The position numbers and the translations under genes are program-made. Positions 17,705 through 27,778 of a DNA stretch of 57,067 nt are shown in pieces. This DNA is from Alphaproteobacteria bacterium (GTDB taxonomy: Bacteria; Pseudomonadota; Alphaproteobacteria; RF32; CAG-239). The first letter of the stretch is position 1, and each line of letters begins with the position of its first letter. The notes under the pieces are model-generated. The model was not told the DNA's origin. It searched no databases and was given only the letters and a program-made list of their open reading frames with translations. The stretch is taken from NCBI GenBank assembly GCA_015062435.1, contig SUUR01000008.1, positions 1-57,067 on the forward strand, written 5' to 3'.

Positions 17705-17889
17705 TATTAATCTCCACAAATCTCTACATCTTTTGTCCATTATCGCAACAAAAATATCTTTTGTCAATCAAAAATCAGCTCTAACACCTTAAAATCATAG
17801 GCAAAAGTTCATTTTTCTTGTTTCTTTATTATAGATAATAACGTATAATCTCTTAAAATCAACTTAACAAGTCCTCAAAGTATAAAAAT

Positions 17890-19488
17890 ATGAATTTATT
17901 TAAATCAATTGCAACTTTTGGCGGTTTCACACTTCTATCACGTATCACAGGATTCTTTAGGGATATCATTTTAGCTAACTATCTTGGAGCCGGACTTATA
18001 TCCGACGCCTTTTTTGTTGCTTTTAAGTTGCCAAACCTGTTTCGTTCTTTGTTTGCGGAAGGAGCTTTCACTTCTGCTTTTGTTCCCATTCTTTCACAAA
18101 AATTAGCCACTCAATCTCGCCAAGATGCTTTAGATTTTGCAGCCAAATCTATTTCTGTTTTAGCCTTTGTTTTAAGTATTTTTGTTATTTTAATAGAATT
18201 TTTCATGCCTTTTGTAGTTGAGCTTCTAGCACCCGGTTTTGCAGATGACAGTGGCAAAATTGAATTAGCAACAACCCTTTCACGCATAACCTTTCCATTT
18301 TTGTTATTCATTTCAATTGTATCATTTCAATCAGGTATCCTTAACTCTTTAGGCAAATTCGCCGCACCGGCAGCAGCTCCGGTAATATTAAATATTATGA
18401 TGATTATTTCTGTTTTTATCTTTGTTCCTTTTGGAGAAACTCCTGCTCACGGCATTGCATTTGGCGTCAGTATTGCAGGACTTTTAGAAATTTTATGGTT
18501 AATGTATTTTTTACACCGCCAACAAGTATGGATAAAACCTGATTTTCACATATTTCAGTTGCTAAAAAATTCTGATATAAAAACATTATTTAAGCGCATT
18601 GCCCCCGGAGTATTGGGAGCAGGAGTATATCAAATCAACATGGTTGTAGATACTATTTTAGTATCACTGGTCGGTACGGGGGCCATCTCTTGGTTATACT
18701 ACGCCAATCGCCTCCAACAACTGCCTTTGGGAGTAGTTGGAGCTGCAATCAGTGTTGCTGTTTTACCATTACTTTCACGCCACCTTAAAGCTGAAAATCA
18801 CCAAGAAGCCTGTCAGATTCAAAACAAAGCATTTGAATATGGAGCTCTCCTCTCGATTCCCGCAGCAGTAGCATTAATCGTATTAGCAGAACCTACGGTC
18901 AATATCCTGTTTCAACACGGGAAATTTGGTGCATTGCAAACAGCCATGACAGCTCAAGCTGTGATAGCATATGCTATTGGTTTACCAGCGTATGTTCTGG
19001 TAAAAGCCTTAACCCCAAACTTTTTTGCCAGAGGTGATACAAAAACTCCGGTAAAATACAGTGTTGTAGTGTTACTCACTAACCTCAGTTTTGCTGTTAT
19101 CCTAATGAAACCGTTAGGTCACATAGGTATTGCGACTGCGACTACCATTGCAGCATTTGTGTCATTATGGCAATATCTGAAAGGATTAAAAAAACGAGGT
19201 TTTTGGAGTTGTGCTTATCCTCTGAAAAAACAAATTATCAAAATTACCTTTTGCTCCGTTTTCATGGGAACCATAATTTATTTATCTCAACATCTTATCA
19301 ACTCTTTTATTGGCAATTGGTTATATTTAAATCTATATTCCAAAATAGGAATTTATGCTTTATTATGCATTTTAGGTCTTGCAGCTTTTTTAATAATAGC
19401 TAAACTAACCGACACAATTAACTATACAGAGTTATTCAGATATTTATCCCAACGGAGAAATAGTCATGTTCAAAAAAATTCAAAATAA
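17890..19488 (+). CDS. murJ: Lipid II flippase MurJ
   Basis: Protein of 532 aa with about 14 transmembrane helices. The N-terminus (TFGGFTLLSRITGFFRDIILANYLGAG…SDAFFVAFKLPNLFRSLFAEGAF) is the MurJ/MviN signature, including the Arg residues linked to lipid II transport. It moves the peptidoglycan precursor across the inner membrane. The ribosome site is weak. The gene begins a plus-strand run; its 3' end overlaps the next start by 23 nt, suggesting cotranscription with the DUF2333 gene and nfuA. Confidence 0.95.
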   Translation: MNLFKSIATFGGFTLLSRITGFFRDIILANYLGAGLISDAFFVAFKLPNLFRSLFAEGAFTSAFVPILSQKLATQSRQDALDFAAKSISVLAFVLSIFVILIEFFMPFVVELLAPGFADDSGKIELATTLSRITFPFLLFISIVSFQSGILNSLGKFAAPAAAPVILNIMMIISVFIFVPFGETPAHGIAFGVSIAGLLEILWLMYFLHRQQVWIKPDFHIFQLLKNSDIKTLFKRIAPGVLGAGVYQINMVVDTILVSLVGTGAISWLYYANRLQQLPLGVVGAAISVAVLPLLSRHLKAENHQEACQIQNKAFEYGALLSIPAAVALIVLAEPTVNILFQHGKFGALQTAMTAQAVIAYAIGLPAYVLVKALTPNFFARGDTKTPVKYSVVVLLTNLSFAVILMKPLGHIGIATATTIAAFVSLWQYLKGLKKRGFWSCAYPLKKQIIKITFCSVFMGTIIYLSQHLINSFIGNWLYLNLYSKIGIYALLCILGLAAFLIIAKLTDTINYTELFRYLSQRRNSHVQKNSK

Positions 19489-20482
19489 GATTGTTGATAC
19501 TTTCCCAAAAACAATACATGTGCTATCTGATTTATACAATAAAATATTACCGATAATCAAACAAACCCAAATCAAAAAAAGTCTAATTATCTTTTTTATC
19601 GCTTTATTGATTTTATATTATCCTATCGGAGCTCTTTTAACTCATAATATAGTCATTGACAAATCATATGAACCTCAAGTAACCAAGCCTGCCTCAGCGA
19701 CCATAGCATCTATTTCAAAATTATTATTTCAAGAAGTTTATAACAACACTTGGACACCATCTTTGCCATTCATTTTTCCGGCATATATATTAGACAACAT
19801 GCCATCTTTCCAACAGGGCGTACTTAATTCCACACAAAAAACAACATCAATACTGTCAATATATCAAAAACTTCCATCAAAAGACAGCTCACCCCTTCAA
19901 ACTGCGGCAGAATTACTAAAATATCCTTCTAATATTTGGATGTTCTCTGCTTCAAATCAGCTGATTCCGGCTCCATCATCAAACAGTCAATATCGCAGAG
20001 CACGCAAACATCTTGAAAAATATAACCGACTTTTATCAGAAAATCGTTATGAATTTATACCCACCCCTGAGGCCCTGCAACAACTTTTTAAAACCATAGC
20101 CACACACCTTTATACCGTATCTTTATCTTTAGAAGACCATATCAGGGAAAATAATGGTTTGATAGACTTCAGATCAGATAACATTTTTTATCAAACACAA
20201 GGTTTACTATACGGATACTACACCATTTTAAAAGGAATTAATATTGATTATAAGAACATAATCATTGACTATAATTTATACACACCGATTACCATTGTTC
20301 AAAAAGCACTGGAAAACGGTATATCTTTATCCCCATTAATTATCAAAAATTCATCTCCGCAAACAAGTATTGGAGCAAATCACCTCTTTAGTATAGGATT
20401 TTACACACTGAAAGCATCTTATCTTCTCCAACAAATTAGCTCCAAACTTCCATCACACCAACCACAAGGAAACAAAATATGA
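19466..20482 (+). CDS. DUF2333 family membrane-anchored protein
   Basis: Protein of 338 aa with one transmembrane segment (about 40-58, LIIFFIALLILYYPIGALL) and a large, probably periplasmic, domain containing NNTWTPSLPFIFPAYILDNMPSFQQG, characteristic of DUF2333. The function is unknown. GGAG lies 8 nt before the start, which overlaps the murJ 3' end by 23 nt; its own stop overlaps the nfuA start (ATGA). Linkage to murJ suggests an envelope role, by inference only. Confidence 0.78.
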   Translation: MFKKIQNKIVDTFPKTIHVLSDLYNKILPIIKQTQIKKSLIIFFIALLILYYPIGALLTHNIVIDKSYEPQVTKPASATIASISKLLFQEVYNNTWTPSLPFIFPAYILDNMPSFQQGVLNSTQKTTSILSIYQKLPSKDSSPLQTAAELLKYPSNIWMFSASNQLIPAPSSNSQYRRARKHLEKYNRLLSENRYEFIPTPEALQQLFKTIATHLYTVSLSLEDHIRENNGLIDFRSDNIFYQTQGLLYGYYTILKGINIDYKNIIIDYNLYTPITIVQKALENGISLSPLIIKNSSPQTSIGANHLFSIGFYTLKASYLLQQISSKLPSHQPQGNKI

Positions 20483-21021
20483 TTATTGAAACTCAAAATA
20501 CTTCTGATGAAAATGTCGTAAATTTTTTTCCACCGCAACCGATTTTAAAATCCGGACAAGCCGAATTTGCAGATAGTAAATCTTTACGCAAATCCCCGTT
20601 AGCCGAAGAAATATTTGATATCGGAGAAGTAACTTCATTATTTATCACCTCAGAATTAATATCCGTCACCAAAACCCCTCAAGGTGACTGGAAATTTTTA
20701 AAACCGCAAATTATGGCCATAATTATGGATTATTTATCTACTGGCGAAGAAATTGTTTTAAATACAGAAAATGCCAATACAGATACAGTCACTCAAATCA
20801 AAGGCTTATTAAACGCACGCATCAGACCGGCCGTTAAACAAGATGGCGGAGATATTGCCTTTATAGATTTCAAAGACGGTATCGTTTTTGTTGAAATGCA
20901 AGGTTCTTGCAAAGGTTGTCCATATGCCATGGTTACTCTCAAAGAAGGTGTTGAAAAAATATTAAAAACTTACATTCCTCAAGTAAAAGAAGTTCGCAAT
21001 ATCAATACTGAAGGTGAATAA
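20479..21021 (+). CDS. Fe-S cluster carrier NfuA-type protein
   Basis: Protein of 180 aa with an Nfu N-terminal domain (about 1-90) and a NifU-like C-terminal domain (about 103-178). The latter holds IRPAVKQDGGDIAFIDF and the cluster-binding Cys144-x-x-Cys147 in GSCKGCPYAM. Such proteins carry [4Fe-4S] clusters to target enzymes. AAGGA lies upstream and the start overlaps the DUF2333 stop by 4 nt. Members of this two-domain type are the usual alphaproteobacterial form. Confidence 0.92.
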   Translation: MIIETQNTSDENVVNFFPPQPILKSGQAEFADSKSLRKSPLAEEIFDIGEVTSLFITSELISVTKTPQGDWKFLKPQIMAIIMDYLSTGEEIVLNTENANTDTVTQIKGLLNARIRPAVKQDGGDIAFIDFKDGIVFVEMQGSCKGCPYAMVTLKEGVEKILKTYIPQVKEVRNINTEGE

Positions 21022-21022
21022 T

Positions 21023-21946
21023 ATGCTTATACGATGCATTATACTAACCTTTTTGTTCATACCAACCGTTTTAGCCTCTGATAAACTTGAACTAGGAGAA
21101 ATCACAACTGATCAATTAGAGGAAATTTTTTCATTTTATAACTACACCGGAGAAAAAGATTATCTTATGATTCCCCAATATAGCTATCCTCCTATATTTT
21201 GCAGTCAATTTCCTTCTGATTTTCATAGCATTACCGATGAAAACAAACGCAATGCCTTATTTATTAAAATTTTAGCCCCTTTAGCCTTAAAAATAAATCA
21301 AGAAATCATGGCCGAACGCAAAGAAATTCAAACCATTTTTCAATCTTATACCGACAAAAGCGAATTAACCGAAAATCAAATAAAAATTATTGAAGAAAAA
21401 TCAAAAAAATATGATATTTTCACCCGCCTGCAAGGTAACCTTCGTTATAATTACTTGCTAAATGAGCTTCTGACTAAAATACATGTTGTAGCCCCATCTG
21501 TTTTAATCACTGCATCAGCATTAGAAACCAATTGGGGCACATCTCGAATAGTCAAAGAAGGAAACTCTTTATACAAAACTTTAGTATGGCACACCGATAA
21601 AGGTCTAAAACCCATAGGTGAAACCGAAGATGACAGCTATCGCATAAAAACCTATCCGGATATTTATACATCGATGAAAGAATTTGCACTAAAAATCAAT
21701 TCATCTGTATCTTTTAACGGTTATAGAGACTATCGCCAACAGATTTTAAATCGCAGAACATTATTATTAGGCACCACTCTGGCTCCATATTTGGTCTGGA
21801 ATTCTCCGCTAAAAAACTATGCAGGCCTACTGGAATATACTCTTGCATATTACGAACTTAATATAATTGACAAATCTGTTTTGGATAGTACAATGATACA
21901 AAAATCATTACCAGAACACTTATCAAAATTTAAATTAAATAAATAA
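21023..21946 (+). CDS. Bax-like exported glucosaminidase
   Basis: Protein of 307 aa with a signal peptide (about 1-19, cleavage near LAS). The C-terminal half resembles Bax/COG2992 and glucosaminidase-fold peptidoglycan hydrolases: APSVLITASALETNWGTSRI contains the likely catalytic Glu (168), followed by GNSLYKTLVWHTDKG and a SMKEFALKIN segment. It probably trims peptidoglycan. A GTG at 21014 could extend the frame into nfuA, but ATG 21023 has AAGG with 8-nt spacing and is preferred. Confidence 0.82.
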   Translation: MLIRCIILTFLFIPTVLASDKLELGEITTDQLEEIFSFYNYTGEKDYLMIPQYSYPPIFCSQFPSDFHSITDENKRNALFIKILAPLALKINQEIMAERKEIQTIFQSYTDKSELTENQIKIIEEKSKKYDIFTRLQGNLRYNYLLNELLTKIHVVAPSVLITASALETNWGTSRIVKEGNSLYKTLVWHTDKGLKPIGETEDDSYRIKTYPDIYTSMKEFALKINSSVSFNGYRDYRQQILNRRTLLLGTTLAPYLVWNSPLKNYAGLLEYTLAYYELNIIDKSVLDSTMIQKSLPEHLSKFKLNK

Positions 21947-21957
21947 GATGGTATAAG

Positions 21958-23064
21958 ATGGAAACAAACAAATTAACCAAACAAGATATACGTATTTTAG
22001 CCGAAGATCCTAAACCGGCCAACAAAGCCATTATTGCCCAAAAAGTCAGCAATTACTACAAAAATTCTCCCATATCATCATTAGGAATAAATCTGGCTGA
22101 AGATATATTCAGAATCATGCTCAAAGACGCCGAAGAAAAAGTTCGCCAAGCATTATCTGAAAGCCTGAAAAATTGTAAATCACTGCCTAAAGACATAATC
22201 AACAGCATTATTAATGATTCGGACAATGTGGCTTCTCCGTTTTTGCAACATTACCCCAATTTAAGCAATGAAGATATCGTCAGAATACTAAACATACCCA
22301 GCATTGCCAAACAAAAAGCAGTTGCTCTCAGACTAAATCTCCCTCCCGAAATTTCGCAATACATTGTCGACAAATGTCCGGAAGAAATTGTTAGCACCCT
22401 TATTTCTAATGAAACAGCCAACATCAGCGAACAAACTTACGCAGCAATCCTTCAAAAATATAAACAAAGCACCAAAATAAAAGAGCGTTTGGTTATGCGC
22501 ACGGAATTACCGACATCAGTTATTGAAAAAATTGCCAACACTTTATCAGAAGAACTAAAAAAACGCCTAATATTATCACACAACATGCCGGTAGATTTGG
22601 CTTCTGACATTATTGAAGATGTAAAGGAAAAAGCAACTCTAAAAATCTCTGAAGATTACAGTTCAGATAAACAAATTGAAGAACTGGTTCACCAACTATA
22701 TTCATCAAATCGTCTCACACCGAATTTGGTTGTACGCTCAATTTGTATGGGAGATCTCAAATTTTTTGAATATTCAATTGTCTATCTCTCAAACACACCT
22801 ATTCTTGAAGTCAGAAAAACACTGTTTACTCCTTCTGCTGATTTTATGGTCAGAAATCTTCTGCGTAAAGCTTTTATTCCTAAATCCATGTTTCCTGCCG
22901 TATTTTCAGCGCTTAAGGTAATTAAAGAAATTCATTTTGACTGTTGCAAAAGTAATCGCAAAAATTTTGCCCATAAAGTTATTGAACGAATTCTTTCGTA
23001 TACCCCAAATAACGATGAACTCAGCGAAGATGATATTCGCTATCTTGTTTCAAAAATAAGCTGA
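21958..23064 (+). CDS. DUF2336 family HEAT-like repeat protein
   Basis: Protein of 368 aa of alternating short helices resembling HEAT repeats. It opens LTKQDIRILAEDPKPANKAIIAQKVSNYY, typical of DUF2336 proteins, which are largely confined to alphaproteobacteria, where some are linked to regulatory pathways. It has no signal peptide or membrane segment. It lies 11 nt after the glucosaminidase and 59 nt before an HD-GYP protein. The function is unassigned; a protein-interaction role is inferred from the fold. Confidence 0.82.
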   Translation: METNKLTKQDIRILAEDPKPANKAIIAQKVSNYYKNSPISSLGINLAEDIFRIMLKDAEEKVRQALSESLKNCKSLPKDIINSIINDSDNVASPFLQHYPNLSNEDIVRILNIPSIAKQKAVALRLNLPPEISQYIVDKCPEEIVSTLISNETANISEQTYAAILQKYKQSTKIKERLVMRTELPTSVIEKIANTLSEELKKRLILSHNMPVDLASDIIEDVKEKATLKISEDYSSDKQIEELVHQLYSSNRLTPNLVVRSICMGDLKFFEYSIVYLSNTPILEVRKTLFTPSADFMVRNLLRKAFIPKSMFPAVFSALKVIKEIHFDCCKSNRKNFAHKVIERILSYTPNNDELSEDDIRYLVSKIS

Positions 23065-23123
23065 GCTTATCTTTTTTTTAATAAATATATGGCATACTAT
23101 AACAAAATTTTGCGGAGTAATGT

Positions 23124-24800
23124 ATGCCAACTGCCAATGATATAATATTATCTAATGTTTTATCAATAAATCAAGAACTTGTTTCTTTTAACGAAACACA
23201 ACCGATTATTGAAAAAATTTTGACAACGGCAATAGACTGTATGTCTGTTGATGGCTACTTCTTTTTCAAAGTCAGTTCCGATAAGCAATTATCTCTCAAT
23301 GACTTTAAGATAAAAAGCATTCAAAACAAACTTGACACCAAAGACACAAGTATAATTTTTTCCCCACGCAAACTAAATACCGCAAAACCTCAGAAAACAG
23401 CAACTGAATTATGTGCAAACAACTTAGAAATTGTTTGTGTAGACAATATCCACAATCATTCGGATTTAGATACCTCAGGTTTTATAAAACTGGAAGAATT
23501 ATATGGATATAGCACCACTTCAGTATTGGGAATACCATTAATTGACAGAAAAAACATTTTACAAGGAGTAGCTTTATTTATAAACGCTAAAGACAATAAT
23601 GGCAAAAATATTAATTTCACTCCTCAAACTAAAGATACTCTCATATCCATATGCCATTTATTAACCATAACATTAGAAAATAATCATTTGAGAGAAGCAT
23701 ATTCATCTCTCTTAGAATCATTTATTGAAGTCATTATTCGAGCAATTAACACCAAATCACCATCTACCAGCAATCATTGCCAAAGAGTCCCAATCATCGT
23801 CAAACTTTTAACTTCGGCAGTAATAGAAGAAAACAACGGTCCGTTAAAAGATTTTGATATGAGTAAAAATGATTGGCATGCCCTAAACTTGGCATCTTAT
23901 TTACACGATTGCGGTAAACTCACAACTCCTGAACATATCATAGAAAAAGCAACCAAACTTGAAACCGTAAACAATCGTATCCACGAGATTCGCAACAGAT
24001 TTGAAATTTTACGAAGAGATGCCCACATCAGATATCTCCAAAAAAGGTTAGCCGATATTGACAGTAAAGAAAACTTACAAGCAACTTTTGTTTCTGAAGT
24101 CAAACAATTAGAAGATGATTTTAGTTTTGTTGCACGTTGCAACACCGGAGATACCCCGTTATCAGATTCAGACAAAGACCGCCTTGATAAAATTGCTACC
24201 CAAACATTTACTCGCTACTTCAATCGCATGCAAGGTTTATCTTGGGGGGAAAAGAATGAAATATCTATACCGGAATCATACAATCATCCGGCACAAGAAC
24301 CACTTTTGCAAGATAGAATAGAACATATGAGAGATGGCTATAATCACGGAGAATTATACAATCTTAAAACAGAAAAAGGAACCATCAACAAAGAAGAACG
24401 TAAGAAGATAAACGAACATATCAATGTAACAATTAATATGCTGAAAGCCTTACCATCAACTCCCGAAATAGAAAAAATTATAGAATACGCAGGTTGTCAT
24501 CACGAGTGGGTAAACGGTAACGGATATCCCAATCAACTTACCGGAGATCAAATGTCCGTACCTGCCAAAGTGATGGCCATAGCAGACGTTTTTGAAGCTC
24601 TCACAGCCAAAGACAGACCCTATAAAGCTCCCAAAAAATTATCAGAAACACTTAGTATTATGCAAGAAATGAAAAATATCGGACACCTTGATCCCGATAT
24701 TTATCGAATATTTATTACACGACAAGTTTATTTAGACTATGCAAACCAATATCTTGAAACCGATCAAATTGATGACATCGTTCCGGAGGATTATTTATAA
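23124..24800 (+). CDS. GAF-like/HD-GYP domain protein with a long insertion
   Basis: Protein of 558 aa. Residues ~10-190 resemble a GAF sensor domain. The HD-GYP hallmarks are NHCQRVP (His218), LHDCGK (HD 261-262), INEHINV (His432), CHHEW (459-460) and GNGYP (465-469), the signature of cyclic di-GMP phosphodiesterases. The HD to HHE spacing is ~198 residues against roughly 60 in typical domains, because of a helical, charged insertion (~275-415). GGAG lies 7 nt before the start. Cleavage of c-di-GMP is likely but unproven. It is transcribed with the DUF2336 and GloB-like genes. Confidence 0.85.
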   Translation: MPTANDIILSNVLSINQELVSFNETQPIIEKILTTAIDCMSVDGYFFFKVSSDKQLSLNDFKIKSIQNKLDTKDTSIIFSPRKLNTAKPQKTATELCANNLEIVCVDNIHNHSDLDTSGFIKLEELYGYSTTSVLGIPLIDRKNILQGVALFINAKDNNGKNINFTPQTKDTLISICHLLTITLENNHLREAYSSLLESFIEVIIRAINTKSPSTSNHCQRVPIIVKLLTSAVIEENNGPLKDFDMSKNDWHALNLASYLHDCGKLTTPEHIIEKATKLETVNNRIHEIRNRFEILRRDAHIRYLQKRLADIDSKENLQATFVSEVKQLEDDFSFVARCNTGDTPLSDSDKDRLDKIATQTFTRYFNRMQGLSWGEKNEISIPESYNHPAQEPLLQDRIEHMRDGYNHGELYNLKTEKGTINKEERKKINEHINVTINMLKALPSTPEIEKIIEYAGCHHEWVNGNGYPNQLTGDQMSVPAKVMAIADVFEALTAKDRPYKAPKKLSETLSIMQEMKNIGHLDPDIYRIFITRQVYLDYANQYLETDQIDDIVPEDYL

Positions 24801-25555
24801 TGCTGCAAATTGAAACAGTTCTTTGTCGAGCAGGTAGTATGGATAATTATAGCTACATCATATACACAGATACCAATGATATTTGTGCCATAATTGATCC
24901 TTCAGAAAGTATTCCTATCATCAATACCCTTACCTCACTAAATAAAACACCAAAATTTATTTTAAACACCCATCACCACTTTGATCACACCGATGCCAAT
25001 ATTGAATTAAAGCAAAAATATGATGTTAAAATAATTGGCAACATTAGTGATGCTCATCGTATACCGGAATTTGATATTGGAGTTATTCCCGAACATTACT
25101 ACCGACTTACCTCAAGCGGGATTAATGAACTAGCTACCGCAGATAATAACCCTTTTACGTTTAAGGTCATTGATGTGTCTGCTCACACTCAAGGACACGT
25201 TTTATATTACTTTCCTCAATCTCAAATAGTGTTTACGGGAGACACTTTATTTAATCTCTGTATCGGAGGATTATTTGAAGGAACACCGGAACAAATGTTT
25301 AATGCTCTGCAAAAAATCAAAAAACTTCCCGATAATACCCTTTTTTACCCCGGACACGAATATACTGCACATGGTGCACATGATGCTTATAACTACTGCA
25401 ATGGCAACCATGATATACAAAACTATCTGCAAAAAGCTCAAAATCGCTTACAAAAGGGGCTTCCTGTCGGTCCCATCACCTTAAAAGAAGAACAAAAATG
25501 TAACCCATATTTGCATGCACAAACGCTAAACGAATTTATCCGCCTTTTTCAATGA
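24800..25555 (+). CDS. Hydroxyacylglutathione hydrolase-like (glyoxalase II)
   Basis: Protein of 251 aa of the metallo-beta-lactamase fold. The metal motif THHHFDHTD (about residues 56-64), a later AHTQGHVLYYFP His, FTGDTLFNLCIGGLFEG and FYPGHEYT are all in place, as in GloB. The family hydrolyses S-D-lactoylglutathione and related thioesters in methylglyoxal detoxification. The start overlaps the HD-GYP stop by 1 nt, with GGAGGA upstream. The C-terminal substrate domain (NPYLHAQTLNEFIRLF) resembles the RxxKD…NPFLR region of glyoxalase II. Confidence 0.88.
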   Translation: MLQIETVLCRAGSMDNYSYIIYTDTNDICAIIDPSESIPIINTLTSLNKTPKFILNTHHHFDHTDANIELKQKYDVKIIGNISDAHRIPEFDIGVIPEHYYRLTSSGINELATADNNPFTFKVIDVSAHTQGHVLYYFPQSQIVFTGDTLFNLCIGGLFEGTPEQMFNALQKIKKLPDNTLFYPGHEYTAHGAHDAYNYCNGNHDIQNYLQKAQNRLQKGLPVGPITLKEEQKCNPYLHAQTLNEFIRLFQ

Positions 25556-25624
25556 CAAAATATTAGACAAAAGCTTTTTTATATGATAGAATACAAACAT
25601 AAATAAACTTCATGGAGAAATGCG

Positions 25625-26701
25625 ATGGAACTCAGCAATATTGAAGAATTAAAACAAAACCTCAAAAGCAAATTTCAAGACAATAAAGAAGTTCAAACTC
25701 AAATAGATAGTTTAACAGAAAGCGACTTGCAAGCACTCCAAAATAAAAGTGAGGAAGAGGTACTGACATTTCTTGGCTCACAAAAAACTAACGATGATGA
25801 AATAACCGTTAATGAAAACAATCAAAACGATACAAACCCAAACACTCCACTAAATGTTGATGAGCTCCTGCCAGAAACCAATCAAAATGAAGATTGGAAA
25901 GATAGAATAAGAGCCAAAGAAAAAGAAACTAACGAAGAACTAGGAACTTATTTTCAAGAAGTTACAACTGATGATAAATCTGCTCCATTGACTTTTAAAG
26001 ATGATAAGGGCAACACTCACGAATTTAGTGATGAAAATCACTGCCGAGTTGCCGGAGACCAATTAGCTTTTGACCAACTTGCTCGTACTGCCAAAAAACT
26101 CGGCAAAGACGCCATCAATTTTGGCGAATTTAAAGAACACCCAGAATATCGCACTCGCCTCTATCTGGCTTGCCTAAAAGAAGGACTTAAAGCAGTCGGA
26201 AACGTCCCTTCTCATGAAGAAATTGAAAACTCTCCTGAAAAAGATGCAATACTGAAAGAATTAGGAAAAAATGAAACCGAAAAAAAGATTTTAGAAGTAA
26301 AAACCAATCGAGCCAGATTAAATTTAGCAGAAAAAGAATGCTTAAAAGATACGGAATATGTCCAATTAATTGATATATTAAAAAAAGCAGAACAATCCGG
26401 AAACACTGATGATATTACAAAGGCTAAAGAAAATTTAGCAAAAAACCAATCTTTTAGAAATTTGAATGACGCAAAAGCAAATTACACCAATAGTGTTATG
26501 CAGGCCAAAGAAACTTATATTGAATTCGGTAGAAAAAACGGACCAGAAAAGACTAAAGAAGAACGTGCTGAAGAAATGAAAAAGTACGAAATGGCATATA
26601 ATCAAAAAGAAGAAATAAAAAAACAACCTAATGATAAAAATAAACAAAAAATGCCTATTCAACAACAAATACAAAAAATGAAAGAAAAAAATAATAGCTA
26701 A
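25625..26701 (+). CDS. Charged, coiled-coil-rich hypothetical protein
   Basis: Protein of 358 aa, very rich in Lys, Glu, Asn and Gln, with no membrane segment or signal. Residues ~1-100 are acidic and low-complexity; ~110-190 include a more ordered stretch (LTFKDDKGNTHEFSDENHCRVAGDQ); the C-terminal third is a predicted coiled coil ending in a Lys/Gln-rich tail. I do not recognise a family. GGAG lies 7 nt before the start. It is the last plus-strand gene before a convergent methyltransferase gene. Confidence 0.7.
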   Translation: MELSNIEELKQNLKSKFQDNKEVQTQIDSLTESDLQALQNKSEEEVLTFLGSQKTNDDEITVNENNQNDTNPNTPLNVDELLPETNQNEDWKDRIRAKEKETNEELGTYFQEVTTDDKSAPLTFKDDKGNTHEFSDENHCRVAGDQLAFDQLARTAKKLGKDAINFGEFKEHPEYRTRLYLACLKEGLKAVGNVPSHEEIENSPEKDAILKELGKNETEKKILEVKTNRARLNLAEKECLKDTEYVQLIDILKKAEQSGNTDDITKAKENLAKNQSFRNLNDAKANYTNSVMQAKETYIEFGRKNGPEKTKEERAEEMKKYEMAYNQKEEIKKQPNDKNKQKMPIQQQIQKMKEKNNS

Positions 26702-26715
26702 TTATCACAAACTCA

Positions 26716-27426
26716 TTAAGTTTTTTCCACCACAAACTTACGAACAAACTCTTTACGTTCGGTTCGAGGTTTTCGCCATAAATTAGCTATTCCGTTAATC
26801 GGTTGCACTATGTTTTTGGATTTAAAATCAAAATCCCGACAAAAAAATAATGATGTTGTTTTGGGGTAATTATTCATAGGACAAAAACCATAAAAATCAA
26901 CTTGCAACAAACCCGCATCACGTAAAGTATTGATAGACTTGCGATATTCTTCACTGGTATTAACTCTGTCACTGTCATCTAAAATTATTACGCCACCTTT
27001 AGCGATTCGTTTTAATGCTGTTTCACAACATTTTTCTCTTCGTTTTCCATCAACGACAATCACATCATATTGAGTTTCATCTTCCAAAATAGCATTCTCA
27101 TACCCCTCACCTTCATCTCTCCATAACACTGTCAAATTATCAGCTATCATTTCTGCTTGCCATTTTTCAAACCATTTCGGGTTATCTTCAATGCTTACAA
27201 CTTTCAAAGCTCGATTTGCCCAAAACTTAGATGAATTTCCGCATCCAAACTCAAATATTTTTTTATCAGCATAATCAAACTGACTCAAATATTCTATTGC
27301 CGGATAAGTATACCAAGGGATCGGATTTCCATCTTTATCTTCACATACTTTTTCATCAATAGTTCTGGCAATAACAAACTCGTCTGTCCAACATTTTATA
27401 AAGGCCGAAAATTTTTCACTAAACAT
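26716..27426 (-). CDS. Class I SAM-dependent methyltransferase-like protein
   Basis: Protein of 236 aa with a Rossmann methyltransferase core: motif I as FEFGCGNSSKFWA, an acidic residue ending strand 2 in VVSIEDNPKW, and YDVIVVDGKRREKC…GGVIILDDSDR as later motifs. The substrate is unknown. The last ~35 residues are basic. It stands alone, convergent with the coiled-coil gene and divergent from the DUF378 gene. Confidence 0.72.
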   Translation of the reverse strand: MFSEKFSAFIKCWTDEFVIARTIDEKVCEDKDGNPIPWYTYPAIEYLSQFDYADKKIFEFGCGNSSKFWANRALKVVSIEDNPKWFEKWQAEMIADNLTVLWRDEGEGYENAILEDETQYDVIVVDGKRREKCCETALKRIAKGGVIILDDSDRVNTSEEYRKSINTLRDAGLLQVDFYGFCPMNNYPKTTSLFFCRDFDFKSKNIVQPINGIANLWRKPRTERKEFVRKFVVEKT

Positions 27427-27504
27427 TTTATCTCACTTACTTGAAAGGTCTGATTCAACAGTTATATCATAAATGGATTAGATATTTTTACAAGGAGATA
27501 AACT

Positions 27505-27723
27505 ATGTTTTGGAGAAATTTAGCTTTGATTTTAACAATCATTGGTGGTGTTAACTGGGGATTGGTTGGAGCTTTTGACTTTGACTTGGTAGCATTTTTA
27601 TTTGGTCCATTCAGCGTATTAAGCCGTATTACCTACATCTTAGTAGGATTATCAGCTCTCGCTATGATATTTGTTCCAATGTGCTCCGTAAAAGAATCTT
27701 TCAGTCGTAAAACTACCAACTAA
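27505..27723 (+). CDS. DUF378 family small membrane protein
   Basis: Protein of 72 aa with two transmembrane helices. ILTIIGGVNWGLVGAFDFDLVAFLFG is the DUF378 signature, followed by the second helix (ITYILVGLSALAMIF). The function is unknown. AGGAG lies 8 nt before the start, and a strong terminator follows. Confidence 0.9.
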   Translation: MFWRNLALILTIIGGVNWGLVGAFDFDLVAFLFGPFSVLSRITYILVGLSALAMIFVPMCSVKESFSRKTTN

Positions 27724-27734
27724 AACAAATATCT

Positions 27735-27778
27735 AAAGAATCCGTCACTTGTTTTAGTTACGGATTCTTTTTTTTTAA
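27735..27778 (+). terminator. Terminator after the DUF378 gene
   Basis: An 11-bp stem (AAAGAATCCGT at 27735-27745 with ACGGATTCTTT at 27760-27770) is followed by eight T residues. The T-run overlaps the 3' end of holA on the other strand; the flanking A-rich side is weak, so it is mainly plus-strand. Confidence 0.85.
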
